The notes below the pieces were generated by a model. That model did not search any database, was not told the origin of the DNA, and saw only the letters and a list, made by a program, of their open reading frames with translations. The position numbers and the translations under genes were made by a program. Positions 49,064 through 58,722 of a stretch of DNA of 64,000 bases are shown here, in pieces; within the stretch, counting starts at the first letter, position 1, and each line of letters starts with the position of its first letter. The stretch comes from Rhodospirillales bacterium (GTDB lineage Bacteria > Pseudomonadota > Alphaproteobacteria > Micavibrionales > Micavibrionaceae), in contig JACKIT010000002.1 of the NCBI GenBank assembly GCA_020638335.1, positions 85,638-149,637 on the forward strand, written 5' to 3'.

Positions 49064-51877
49064 ATGCCTTTAAGCTGGAACGAAATACGCGCCCGCGCTG
49101 CCCGCTTTGCAGACGAATGGAAAGATGCTCATTACGAGAAAGGCGAAACGCAAACTTTCTATAATGAGTTTTTCGAGATATTCGGCAACCGCCGCCGCAA
49201 CGTGGCGGTTTATGAAGAAAAGGTCAAAAAGCTCAACGACAAGCAGGGGTTTATTGATCTGTTCTGGCCAAGCTATTTGTTAATTGAACAAAAATCGGCA
49301 GGGCGTGATTTAGCCAAAGCCAGAGCGCAAGCTACCGATTACTTCGTTTCCCTGACCGAAAAGGAAAAGCCACGCTATATCCTTCTTTCAGATTTCCAAA
49401 CCTTTGAACTGCTTGATCTGGAAGAGAACGAGGAACACCATTTCACTCTGGCAGAATTAGCCGACAATGTTCGACATTTCGGCTTTATCGCGGGTTATCA
49501 GCAACAAAAGTACCGCGATCAAGACCCTGCCAACATCGAGGCTTCCGAGCTTATGAGCAATCTTCATAAGCATTTGGAAGAAAGCGGCTATACTGGACAT
49601 GACCTAGAGCGCTTGCTTGTACGAATTATGTTCTGCCTCTTTGCCGAAGATACGGGCATCTTTCCAATGGAAAGTTTCTTGCGCCTGATTGAGGACAGAA
49701 CCGAAAAGGACGGCAGCGATTTAGGAAGCTGGCTCATTCACCTGTTCCAAGTCCTGAATACACCTGACAATAAGCGGCAAAACAATCTCGACGAAGATTT
49801 AGCGGCATTTCCCTACGTCAATGGCAATCTATTTGCTGACGCAATCAATATCCCGTCCTTCGATACGGATATGCGCGAAGCGCTCTTAAAATGCGCCTAT
49901 TTCAACTGGACAAAGGTTTCTCCGGCACTTTTCGGTTCATTGTTCCAAACAGTTATGCTTCCGGCTGAACAAAGGCAGGGAGGGGCGCATTATACGTCCG
50001 AGAAAAATATCCTTAAAATCATCCACCCGCTTTTTCTTGATGAATTACGAGAAGAGTTTGAACATATAAAAACCCTGAAAGTAGGGAAGCAGCAGCGCTT
50101 TGAACAACTCCATGAGAAACTGGCCAGCTTGACATTTTTCGACCCCGCTTGCGGTTGCGGAAACTTTTTGATCTTGGCTATGCGAGAGCTACGGGAACTG
50201 GAGCTGGATATTCTAAACGAACTCTATCCAGCTAAGAACCGCCAGACAGTCTTGGATATTGGTTCGCTGACCAAGATTAGTGTTGACCAGTTCTATGGGG
50301 TAGAAATTGAGGAATTTCCTGCTCGCATTGCCGAGTCTGCTATGTGGCTCGTCGATCACCAGATGAACATGAGGCTGTCGGAAAGTTTCGGCCAAGCCTA
50401 TGTTCGCTTGCCGCTTACGGAATCCGCTCATATCTATCACGGCAACGCCCTTACAACGGATTGGGCAGATGTTCTGCCGCCGGAAAAATGTAGCTATATC
50501 CTCGGCAATCCGCCCTTTGTTGGCTCAAAATACATGACGCCGTTACAACGCAAGGAATTATTAGCGATTTTCAACGATGTCAAAGGTGCTGGCATACTTG
50601 ATTATGTATCAGCTTGGTATGGCAAAGCCGCACAATACATACAGAATACAAATATCAAGTGTGCATTGGTTTCTACAAACTCGATAACTCAAGGCGAACA
50701 AGTCAGTGTTCTATGGGGAACACTTCTACAACAATACGGCATAAAAATTCACTTCGCACACCGTACATTCAAATGGACGATTGATGAAAAGAAAGCCAAA
50801 GGCATGAGAATTGCCGCCGTCTATGTTGTGATTGTTGGGTTTGCGGCGCAAGACACTGATAAGAAATACCTGTATGAATACGAAACCTTAACCTCCGACC
50901 CACACAAGATAAAAGTTGCGAATATAAACCCCTATTTAGTGGATGGTTCTGATCTAGTGGTTTCAGCGCGTTCTAAGGTTCTTTGTGATGTTCCTGAGAT
51001 TGGCATTGGAAACAAACCTATTGATGGGGGCTACTATCTTTTTACACCGGAAGAGAAAGAGGACTTCCTTTCGAAAGAACCTGAGGCAAAACCCTACTTT
51101 AAGCGCTGGATAGGTACGAATGAGCTTCTTTATAATCAGGAGAGATGGTGTTTATGGCTTGGCTCTGTAGAGCCTTCAAAGCTGCGTTCTATGCCATTAA
51201 GCAAAGAGAGAATAGAACAAGTACGAAAATATCGGCTAGGACAAATCCCTGCAAAAGGAAAGCCTGATACAGAGAAAAACAAAAAGCGAAATGAGCAAAC
51301 TCAAAAACTAGCAGATACACCAACACGATTTCACGTTGAGAATATGCCGGAAGGAAACTCTCTGATTATCCCTGAAGTTTCTTCTGAAAACAGAAAATAT
51401 ATTCCAATGGGATTTGAGGGGGCTGCTAGCTTATGTAGCAATCTAGTCAAAATGATGCCTGACGCTACTTTGTACCACTTTGGTATATTGTCCTCAGAAA
51501 TGCACATGGATTGGATGCGCTATACCTGTGGGCGGCTAGAAGGAAGATACAGATATTCAAAAGATATTGTTTACAACAATTTCCCGTGGCCAGAAGCGAG
51601 TGAAAAGGATAGGGAAGAGGTAACGGCAAAAGCACAAGCTGTACTGGATGCGCGGGCACAATTTTCTGACAGTACATTGGCAGACTTATACGACCCCAAC
51701 ACTATGCCGCCAGCTTTACTAAAAGCACACCAAGCGCTTGATAAGGCCGTGGACAAGGCTTATCGCAAAGCAGCTTTTAAAGATGAAAAAGAGCGCATAG
51801 AATTTTTGTTCGAGCGCTATCGAAAACTCACTGAACCGCTTATTCAGCCGGAAAAGAAAAAACGAGGTAAAAAATGA
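49064..51877 (+). CDS. MmeI-like type IIL restriction-modification enzyme
   Basis: 937 residues, close to MmeI (919) in length and in sequence from the first residues (LSWNEIRARAARFADEWKDA). Nuclease site: Asp65 and Glu75-x-Lys77 (IDLFW…LIEQK). A helical spacer follows, then a gamma-type N6-adenine methyltransferase with motif I DPACGCGNFL near 358-367 and motif IV NPPF near 482. The target-recognition region is about 620-820. Single polypeptide that both methylates and cuts about 20 bp from its site. First gene of a three-gene operon; its stop overlaps the next start (ATGA). Confidence 0.9.
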   Translation: MPLSWNEIRARAARFADEWKDAHYEKGETQTFYNEFFEIFGNRRRNVAVYEEKVKKLNDKQGFIDLFWPSYLLIEQKSAGRDLAKARAQATDYFVSLTEKEKPRYILLSDFQTFELLDLEENEEHHFTLAELADNVRHFGFIAGYQQQKYRDQDPANIEASELMSNLHKHLEESGYTGHDLERLLVRIMFCLFAEDTGIFPMESFLRLIEDRTEKDGSDLGSWLIHLFQVLNTPDNKRQNNLDEDLAAFPYVNGNLFADAINIPSFDTDMREALLKCAYFNWTKVSPALFGSLFQTVMLPAEQRQGGAHYTSEKNILKIIHPLFLDELREEFEHIKTLKVGKQQRFEQLHEKLASLTFFDPACGCGNFLILAMRELRELELDILNELYPAKNRQTVLDIGSLTKISVDQFYGVEIEEFPARIAESAMWLVDHQMNMRLSESFGQAYVRLPLTESAHIYHGNALTTDWADVLPPEKCSYILGNPPFVGSKYMTPLQRKELLAIFNDVKGAGILDYVSAWYGKAAQYIQNTNIKCALVSTNSITQGEQVSVLWGTLLQQYGIKIHFAHRTFKWTIDEKKAKGMRIAAVYVVIVGFAAQDTDKKYLYEYETLTSDPHKIKVANINPYLVDGSDLVVSARSKVLCDVPEIGIGNKPIDGGYYLFTPEEKEDFLSKEPEAKPYFKRWIGTNELLYNQERWCLWLGSVEPSKLRSMPLSKERIEQVRKYRLGQIPAKGKPDTEKNKKRNEQTQKLADTPTRFHVENMPEGNSLIIPEVSSENRKYIPMGFEGAASLCSNLVKMMPDATLYHFGILSSEMHMDWMRYTCGRLEGRYRYSKDIVYNNFPWPEASEKDREEVTAKAQAVLDARAQFSDSTLADLYDPNTMPPALLKAHQALDKAVDKAYRKAAFKDEKERIEFLFERYRKLTEPLIQPEKKKRGKK

Positions 51878-53991
51878 ATAATCAGCAACCGAAGCCGGAC
51901 TCAAAACATTATTCAGAACTGATTTCAGATATTCAAAAAGGGATTATAAAAATACCCAAATTTCAGCGTGAATTTGTTTGGAGCATAGATAAAACGGCTC
52001 AGCTTCTCGACAGTATTTTAAAAGGCTATCCTATTGGTACGTTCATCCTTTGGCAGACTGACGAACGGATGAACGAGATTAAGAATATAGGAAATCAGAA
52101 TATTCCCGATACGCCGGATGGAACAAAAGTGCAGTATGTTCTGGACGGACAGCAAAGAATTACATCGTTATATGCAGCGTATCTTGGCGCGAAAATTCAA
52201 AAACAAGGCGAAAAGAAAGTTACAGATTATAACGATATTTATGTTGATCTTGAGCAAGACATTGAAGATGACGATGTTCAAGTCATCACCTCCGAAAAAC
52301 CAGAGGGTAATTGGATTTCCCTGAGTGATGTTTTGAATTTCATGCCGCGCATGGCGGAAATTCAAAAAGAACATTCGGAAGAACATTTTGCCAAAATCTA
52401 CAGTTACGCCAATGCGTTCAATACATACGATTTCTCAACGGTCTTGCTTAGAAAAGAAAGCATAGACTCGGCCATTGAAGTCTTTACCCGCATTAACACT
52501 GGCGGACAAACGCTAACGCTTTTTGAGATTGTATCAGCCAAAACTTATGATGAAGCCCTACACTTCGATATGCAGGACAAGTGGGCGGAATTTATCAAGA
52601 AGCTGGCAGATAAAAAATATGAGGGCGTGTCTAGTTCAATCATGCTTAGCCTTCTATCGCTGATTTTAAGTAAAACAAAGGAGTGTAAAAGAAAGACCAT
52701 TCTAAAACTTGAAAAGCAGGATATTCTTGACACTTGGGACGATGCTATTTCAGCGCTAGAACATAGCATTGATTATTTCCGCACCTCCTTTGGAATCCCT
52801 GTATCACAGTTATTGCCCTACGATGCTCTTCTAGTGCCTTTCGCTTACTTCTTCTATTATAACAAAGATAAGCCTAATCACGATCAGCGCAAATATCTCG
52901 AAGAGTTCTTTTGGCGCGTTTCCTTATCGTATCGCTATTCTAGCTCTACTGAATCCAGCTTGGCGCAGGACATAAAAAGAATTGATTTGATACTGAATAA
53001 TGAGCGCCCGAAATATGATGAAATGAAAGTCAATCTCGACAGCCCAGAAGACCTGATAAATACTGATTTCAGGGCAGGGAACAGCTATTGCAAAGCTGTT
53101 CTATGCTTGTTGGCCTCCCAAGACCCAAAAGACTTTCAGGATAATGGCAAAGTGCTTTTGGACAACTCATGGCTAAAAGTCGCAAACAGCAAAAACTATC
53201 ACCATTTCTTTCCTAAGGCATATTTGAGAAAAGAAAAGATAGTCAATGCAAACAGCTTGATGAATATTACCTTTGTAAGCGATCACCTGAATAAACGAAA
53301 AATAGGCGCTAGCGCCCCTTCCGTTTATATCGGTGAATTTGCCGAAGAAAATGACAGAATTGCACAGACCCTAACATCACATTTCATAGACCTTGATGGC
53401 TTTGGGATTGAAAGCAACGATTATGAGGTGTTCCTAAAGAAAAGGGCTGAGCGTATCTTTAAGGAACTTAAAGACCGCTTAGAGCTATCTAAAAAAGACG
53501 ACCCCAATATAGAAATACGTGAGATGATTTCTAATGGCGAAACGGATTCAGTGGAATTTAAATCCACGCTGCGTTTTGATCTGCATAAAGGGGAGGTTAA
53601 TAAGAAACTTGAGTATGTGATAGCCAAAACGATTTCGGCTTTTATGAACACGGAAGGCGGCTGTTTGGTTATCGGCGTGGACGATAATCAAAATATCCTT
53701 GGGCTAGAAACGGACATTAAGACGCTTCCCAAACAAAACATAGACGGTTTTGAGTTACACCTGATTGAGATAGTAAAGAAATACATAGGCGCTGAGCTTA
53801 GCTCCCACATAAAAATTTCTTTTCCTGAAATTGATGGTGAGAAAATTTGTATGGTCAAGGTTTCAAAGAGTAGTAAGCCTGTGTTTGTTGAATTTGAAGG
53901 GCGTGAAGACTTCTTCGTAAGGGTGGGCTGTTCTTCTCAGCCTTTGACCCGCGAAAAACAAAGCCAGTACGAAAAAGTCAGGTGGGCATAA
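51874..53991 (+). CDS. DUF262-DUF1524-AlbA_2 fusion (GmrSD-like)
   Basis: 705 residues. The N-terminal DUF262 domain has KIPKFQREFVWSIDKTAQLL and the nucleotide-site motif VLDGQQRITSLYA near residue 89. A DUF1524-like HNH region is near 440-480 (YHHFFPKAYLRKEKIVNANS). A C-terminal Schlafen-type AlbA_2 domain spans about 550-700 (TDSVEFKSTLRFDL, GGCLVIGVDDNQN). GmrSD enzymes cut modified DNA; AlbA_2 often binds nucleic acid. The C-terminal fusion is unusual. Overlaps the MmeI gene by 4 bp and abuts the next gene with no gap. Confidence 0.8.
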   Translation: MNNQQPKPDSKHYSELISDIQKGIIKIPKFQREFVWSIDKTAQLLDSILKGYPIGTFILWQTDERMNEIKNIGNQNIPDTPDGTKVQYVLDGQQRITSLYAAYLGAKIQKQGEKKVTDYNDIYVDLEQDIEDDDVQVITSEKPEGNWISLSDVLNFMPRMAEIQKEHSEEHFAKIYSYANAFNTYDFSTVLLRKESIDSAIEVFTRINTGGQTLTLFEIVSAKTYDEALHFDMQDKWAEFIKKLADKKYEGVSSSIMLSLLSLILSKTKECKRKTILKLEKQDILDTWDDAISALEHSIDYFRTSFGIPVSQLLPYDALLVPFAYFFYYNKDKPNHDQRKYLEEFFWRVSLSYRYSSSTESSLAQDIKRIDLILNNERPKYDEMKVNLDSPEDLINTDFRAGNSYCKAVLCLLASQDPKDFQDNGKVLLDNSWLKVANSKNYHHFFPKAYLRKEKIVNANSLMNITFVSDHLNKRKIGASAPSVYIGEFAEENDRIAQTLTSHFIDLDGFGIESNDYEVFLKKRAERIFKELKDRLELSKKDDPNIEIREMISNGETDSVEFKSTLRFDLHKGEVNKKLEYVIAKTISAFMNTEGGCLVIGVDDNQNILGLETDIKTLPKQNIDGFELHLIEIVKKYIGAELSSHIKISFPEIDGEKICMVKVSKSSKPVFVEFEGREDFFVRVGCSSQPLTREKQSQYEKVRWA

Positions 53992-55284
53992 ATGGCACAT
54001 AAGGACGAAGAAGGTCTGGCGCTAGAATATCTAGAAGACCTCACATTTTACGATGAAAACTTTGTTTATAAGGATTGTGATTATCCTTATGAGGATATTC
54101 TCAGCATCAAATATACTGCGACCGCTATCAAAAAAAGTGTAAATTTTGTCCCGACAGGCACAAGCTACGAAACATATCTATGCTTACACCTAGCCGATGG
54201 CTTTAAGCTCACGATAGATCAAGAAAGCTCTTTCCTTGGCATCAAGGAAAAGGAGAAAGCAGAAGCAATAATGCGGGCTTCTGGCATCTTCCATGAAATC
54301 ACATTTACCAATCGTATGGAACGATACGAAAAGCAACTAAATGAAAAGGGCTATATTTCATGGGGAAATTACCAGTTTGGCAAAAATGGCGATTTTTTCA
54401 AAAAGAATGAGTTACTTTTCAACCTTAAAGATGACGGTGTTATAAAAGCTCTCGATGTATTTACATTTGAAACTGGCAAAAAGCCTCAAAACTTCAAACA
54501 GTCCTTTGCTAAATTTTGGAAAGGCAATGAAGTAATCGACATTTCCACGGACAAGGATTGCTTTCTTTATTTTATGAAGAATTACCTTGGCTTTACGTGG
54601 AAAAACGAACCCGTGAAAGACAAGAAAAAACCCAGACAGCATGAGTTTTTTGAGGCTATGCTTGTCTTAGGAGCAAAGGTTTGTAACGCGGACGGAAGGG
54701 TTGATACAGAGGAAATACAAACATTCAAAACCTATTTTGGAATAGACGAAAGTTCATTCCCTGGCTCTGCTGAGATCTTCGCCAAAGCTACAGCCTCTGC
54801 TGGTGGAGTAGAGGCTTCGGCACAAAAGGTTTATTCAATCTTTGAAGGCCAGCAAGAACTACTGGAGCATATCATTATTGGCTTGCTCCAAATCGCTGCC
54901 GCCGATGGCGTTATTACGGATGATGAGGTTAGAGTCATTGAAAAGGTCTGCGCTGCTTTCAAATTTTCAAAAACTGAAACCGAACGCCTATTTTTAATTT
55001 TTGACCATATCAGAAAAGAAAAGAAATCTTCATCCCGTACCCATTATTCAAGCAGCACTCGTACTGAGCATTTAAAAATATTGGGTCTTAGCGCTAACGC
55101 TTCGCATGATGAGGTAAAGGTTGCTTATAAAGAATTGGTTAGAAAACATCACCCCGACCTGTTGATGTCACAAGGCGTTCCTCTCAAGCGCATTAAGGAT
55201 TCAGAGGAAATACTGAAAGCTGTAAATGCCGCCTATAATTGGCTTTCCAATGAAGCCAATGAATTAAGAAAAGGTGCGGCTTAA
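53992..55284 (+). CDS. TerB-like plus J-domain protein
   Basis: 430 residues, starting at the base after the previous stop. Residues 1-190 are unrecognised. About 215-335 is a TerB-like helical domain (LGAKVCNADGRVDTEEIQTF, AAADGVITDDEVRVIEKVC with DGxxxxxE metal-type loops). The C terminus is a J domain (LKILGLSANASHDEVKVAYK, HHPD near 386). DjlA has the same TerB-J order but a membrane anchor, which is absent here. Would recruit DnaK/Hsp70; third gene of the restriction operon. Confidence 0.78.
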   Translation: MAHKDEEGLALEYLEDLTFYDENFVYKDCDYPYEDILSIKYTATAIKKSVNFVPTGTSYETYLCLHLADGFKLTIDQESSFLGIKEKEKAEAIMRASGIFHEITFTNRMERYEKQLNEKGYISWGNYQFGKNGDFFKKNELLFNLKDDGVIKALDVFTFETGKKPQNFKQSFAKFWKGNEVIDISTDKDCFLYFMKNYLGFTWKNEPVKDKKKPRQHEFFEAMLVLGAKVCNADGRVDTEEIQTFKTYFGIDESSFPGSAEIFAKATASAGGVEASAQKVYSIFEGQQELLEHIIIGLLQIAAADGVITDDEVRVIEKVCAAFKFSKTETERLFLIFDHIRKEKKSSSRTHYSSSTRTEHLKILGLSANASHDEVKVAYKELVRKHHPDLLMSQGVPLKRIKDSEEILKAVNAAYNWLSNEANELRKGAA

Positions 55285-55961
55285 AATTCTGCCTCGTCAA
55301 TATGAACGGTTCTTAAATTGCCGTATGCTTGTAAAATCAATTCCACTGTGTAGCCGGAGTATTGGTACCCATCGAAAGTAAAGTGGAACACTTCATTGGC
55401 TTTAGAAAAGGCAGTATCTGGCCCGAAATAATGCTGTGTGCCGTACCATGTGTTGCCCGCCGCATAACGAATTTCGTATGTACCTAGGGGCATAAGAACT
55501 TCAAAAGGCCGCCCCCCAACGATATATGCTGTTAAAGCAACTTGGTTGTTAGCAACATTTACGATCTTAATATAGTAATTGTTGCCAGCTCCTGTTTTGA
55601 TTTCCAACGGTGCAACGCCAGAAGTAAAGTTTTTTGAAACGATACCGTGGGTAATTTGTACGGGTGGCGCGGTAAACGCTGGCTTTTCTACTTTTGCAGT
55701 TTGGTAGGTACTAGACGCCCTGCTGGGGGATTTGCTTCCACTATCTTCAAGGTATGGCAGGACAACAAAAATAAAGCCTAAAACCCAGACAAACCAAAGT
55801 TTGACGATAATTGCAAACAATAGTGATAAGAAAGAGCCTCTACTGCCCTTTATCGCAAGCTGTTTGCCACAATTTCCGCAGACAGCATTACCCTTTGGTT
55901 TTTCTTCGGGTATTCTGTTCTTTGTTCCGCATTCACTACAAAGTAATATTCGTCCAGCCAT
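55281..55961 (-). CDS. zinc-ribbon membrane protein, unknown
   Basis: 226 residues. N-terminal zinc ribbon (CSECGTKNR, CGNCGKQL), then one membrane helix (IIVKLWFVWVLGFIFVVLPY) and a beta-rich C-terminal domain (about 105-226) of unknown family. Its end overlaps the end of the J-domain gene by 4 bp (convergent). Possibly a membrane sensor; no direct evidence. Confidence 0.6.
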   Translation of the reverse strand: MAGRILLCSECGTKNRIPEEKPKGNAVCGNCGKQLAIKGSRGSFLSLLFAIIVKLWFVWVLGFIFVVLPYLEDSGSKSPSRASSTYQTAKVEKPAFTAPPVQITHGIVSKNFTSGVAPLEIKTGAGNNYYIKIVNVANNQVALTAYIVGGRPFEVLMPLGTYEIRYAAGNTWYGTQHYFGPDTAFSKANEVFHFTFDGYQYSGYTVELILQAYGNLRTVHIDEAEF

Positions 55962-56019
55962 GCAAGCACATTCCCTTAATTTTGCTGGAAAATCTAGCGT
56001 ATATAATAAAGACTAGCTA

Positions 56020-56037
56020 GTTATAATTTTCTATAAC
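56020..56037. promoter_or_regulatory. GTTATA-N6-TATAAC palindrome (possible operator)
   Basis: A perfect inverted repeat 24 bp before the small gene at 56061. The same half-sites occur before the Fic gene (58723-58775) with wider spacing. Could be bound by one island-encoded regulator. Confidence 0.4.
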
Positions 56038-56060
56038 ATACATTTAAGAATAGGTATTGA

Positions 56061-56282
56061 ATGAATTATTCAGAAATTAAAGAGGCTCTAAGTGATGCCG
56101 AACAATCAAGAAACAAAATTGCCATGTTTCACTTCATAACTCTTAAACATGCAGATGACTTTATTGATGAAGACCCTAAGGCATTTTGTAAAGCGGTTGG
56201 TATGCAGGAAAGCTATGCTGCCGAATTTTTAAAAATGCGGGCACTTTATCTGTTAATGAAAGAAAAGAATTTAAGTCTTTAA
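56061..56282 (+). CDS. small helical protein, unknown
   Basis: 73 residues, all helical (MNYSEIKEALSDAEQSRNKI; DPKAFCKAVGMQESYAAEFL may form a helix-turn-helix). It ends 4 bp inside the convergent relaxase gene. Size and position fit an accessory mobilization or regulatory protein, but no family is recognised. Confidence 0.5.
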   Translation: MNYSEIKEALSDAEQSRNKIAMFHFITLKHADDFIDEDPKAFCKAVGMQESYAAEFLKMRALYLLMKEKNLSL

Positions 56283-58507
56283 ATCTCAGCTTCCGGTTTA
56301 TCGTCAGGATTGCGGCGGGGTGGGGCTTGTTCCGTATCTTGAGCGCCGGATTTCATGTTGAAAGTATCGCTCATTCTTGGTCTTTCTGGTTTGGGCTGAT
56401 TAGGCGCTTCTGTGGCGCGGCTGAAAGTTGAGCTTGTCGCCGTTCTTGGCTTTTCTTCTGCGCTTCTGGCTTGCCTTGGTTCTTCCCGTGGCCGGTCGTA
56501 GGGTTCGGCGCGGTATTCCGGCGGCACTCTTGAACGCTTGGTTTCGGCTTCTGTTCTGACCTTTTCCCTGACCTCGCTATAAGTTGCTGTCTTTTGCGGG
56601 CGTTCCTGCGCCCTAGAAAACCTGCTTTGGGTTTCAGTGGTGTTTCGAACTTGCGGGGCTTCCTGACGCTGTTGGCGCATTGCAGCCTCTATAGAGCGCT
56701 GTAGTGGCCTTGTTTTTTCGTTGGCAGGAGTAAACCAGCTTTTGCGGTCTTCCGGCCTTGGGGCTTCGGTTCTGGTTGCCTGTCGCTGCGCTATAGCCTG
56801 TTCCAGTGCTTTTATCCTGACGGGCATAGGCTGTTTGTATTCAGCTTGTGCTTTGGGTGTTGGTTGAACTTGAACCCTGTTTGTAAACGCTGCCCGCACA
56901 GGCGGGGCGGGCGGTCTGGTGATTGTCGGTGTTGGCGCAGGTGTTTCCGGCTTGGAAAGGGCTGTGCGGTCAATCCTGATTGGCTCTGTCTTGGTTTGCA
57001 GGATTTTATTTACGGCGGTTGAGTTGGTGAGCGTTTGGCGTTCGCCTTTCATGGGCGAGGGCGCTCTAAATTCTGCGGGAATGTTGCTACGTATCATCTC
57101 AGCTTTCAGGTGAAGTTTGAGATTGATTTCCTTATCTGTAACCCGCCTTTGCGGGGTCTGTTCTTTATCTAGGGCAATAGAGGGGTGTTTAGAAATTTCC
57201 CTGTCGATGCTATCGACAAAGCTCTTGTAGCGGCGAAAATCTTCCTTTTTCGCTTCGACAATCGCCATGTTTTGTTTCATATCCTTGATCTGGCTGTGCA
57301 GCCCGTCACGATAGCTGCGGCCATAGCGGGCAATATGACGCTCGGTGCGGGCGTGTTTTTCCTGCGCTGTAAACGCCCTGACAGCTTTTGTTTGTTCACG
57401 GCGCGTGACAAGGGCGGCAGCCAGTTTTACAGCGGCCTTGATGGTGTCTTTGATCGCAGATTTCAGGCTAGTTTTGGTTTCAAGCGCTTGCAGCTTTTCA
57501 ACGCGCCTGTCCAGCCGTTCCATAAGCCTGTCGAGTTGCTTGATCTGTTCTTTAAGCGGCTTATCGCCAAACGCCGCACGGCGTTCATTCAAGGCTTTGA
57601 TCTCGGCGTTAAAGGCGCTACGGGTTTGCTGTTTATCAAGCTTGGGATAGTCGATTGTCCGGCCAGTGCGATCTTCGCGCACTTTGCTTTTTAAAGTCTG
57701 GGCGCTGCCGCCGCCGGAAGAAGAGGTCTTTTCACCTGAACCATCTTCTTCGTCGCCCCCATCCTTAGTTTGGTCTTTTGCTCCATCCTCCTTTTCACCT
57801 TGTCGGCTCGATGCAAAAGCCTGTGCAAGTTCACTGTTCTTTGCAGCGTTTTTAGAAGCCTTGCCCTCATGGGTTTGCGGGATGCGATCAATGCCCTGAT
57901 CTTCAAGGCTGCGGCGGTCGATCTGAATATCTGCAAAGCCTGCGCGTTTAAGCACATCATTTGCAAGCGTTTCCCAAACTTCACGGATGATCTCGATTTC
58001 TTGCGGGCCAGTCACTTTGTCGTCAAGAATACGGGTTTTTACACCAAGCCCTTCTTTTGTGACCTCACGAGTCGTAAACAAAAGATGGGCATGGTGATTG
58101 CGAGGGTCGTGTCCATCCCCCTCGCAAGGGCTGTGAACGGCAACGTCCACAGCAACGCGGTAGCGTTCAATCAGATACAGCGCCATTTCACGGGCTAAAG
58201 CCTGTCGCTGTTGATCTGATAACTCATGCGGCAGAGCAAGAATAACCTCCCGCGCTACGCGGGAATTTTTACGGTTTTCGCTAGCCTCTGCCGCATTCCA
58301 CAAAACGGCACGGGTAAGGAGTTTTTCGGGGGCTGTATTCGGTGCGAGTATAAAAGCGCTTCTCACGCCAGTGCGCTTTTCGTAGCGGTGAATACGGCCT
58401 GAGCGTTCGTCCTTGAGCATAGCTCCGGCACGATACGCGGCGGCGGCCACGGCCGAGTGGCCTTCGCTCCGAGAAAAAGTCCGAACTGAGCAATGATAAA
58501 TTGCCAT
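56279..58507 (-). CDS. MobA/MobL-type (MOBQ) relaxase
   Basis: 742 residues. The N-terminal relaxase domain opens MAIYHCSVRTFSRSEGHSAV. The His triad lies in NHHAHLLFTTR near 135-145 and the DRRSLEDQGI region follows. After about 250 the protein is helical, charged and low in complexity to the C terminus, with no primase or helicase domain seen. It nicks oriT and leads the strand in transfer. An oriT-like sequence lies 50 bp upstream of its start. Confidence 0.88.
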   Translation of the reverse strand: MAIYHCSVRTFSRSEGHSAVAAAAYRAGAMLKDERSGRIHRYEKRTGVRSAFILAPNTAPEKLLTRAVLWNAAEASENRKNSRVAREVILALPHELSDQQRQALAREMALYLIERYRVAVDVAVHSPCEGDGHDPRNHHAHLLFTTREVTKEGLGVKTRILDDKVTGPQEIEIIREVWETLANDVLKRAGFADIQIDRRSLEDQGIDRIPQTHEGKASKNAAKNSELAQAFASSRQGEKEDGAKDQTKDGGDEEDGSGEKTSSSGGGSAQTLKSKVREDRTGRTIDYPKLDKQQTRSAFNAEIKALNERRAAFGDKPLKEQIKQLDRLMERLDRRVEKLQALETKTSLKSAIKDTIKAAVKLAAALVTRREQTKAVRAFTAQEKHARTERHIARYGRSYRDGLHSQIKDMKQNMAIVEAKKEDFRRYKSFVDSIDREISKHPSIALDKEQTPQRRVTDKEINLKLHLKAEMIRSNIPAEFRAPSPMKGERQTLTNSTAVNKILQTKTEPIRIDRTALSKPETPAPTPTITRPPAPPVRAAFTNRVQVQPTPKAQAEYKQPMPVRIKALEQAIAQRQATRTEAPRPEDRKSWFTPANEKTRPLQRSIEAAMRQQRQEAPQVRNTTETQSRFSRAQERPQKTATYSEVREKVRTEAETKRSRVPPEYRAEPYDRPREEPRQARSAEEKPRTATSSTFSRATEAPNQPKPERPRMSDTFNMKSGAQDTEQAPPRRNPDDKPEAEI

Positions 58508-58540
58508 TTACGCAGTAAATCCCCGTGCCGTGATAGCGCT

Positions 58541-58565
58541 GCAAACGGAGTTTGCGTAAGTGCGC
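58541..58565 (-). other. oriT-like nick region
   Basis: GCAAAC-GGA-GTTTGC inverted repeat followed directly by GTAAGTGCGC. This matches the layout of MOBQ (RSF1010/R1162-type) origins: a hairpin, then a TAA-G/A-TGCGC nick sequence. It lies between the relaxase and Fic genes. The nick position itself is inferred. Confidence 0.65.
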
Positions 58566-58722
58566 TATTAACATATTCCTTATTTCAGGATAGCTCTCAG
58601 GGATTAACGGTAAGTTACGGAAATAGAGGCCTTCTCGAACTTTTGTAAGGCTGATTATAGGCTTTTATGCTTGAAAATAAAGGGGTTTCGACCCTGTTTT
58701 CTCGATTTATTCGGCTTTTTAT

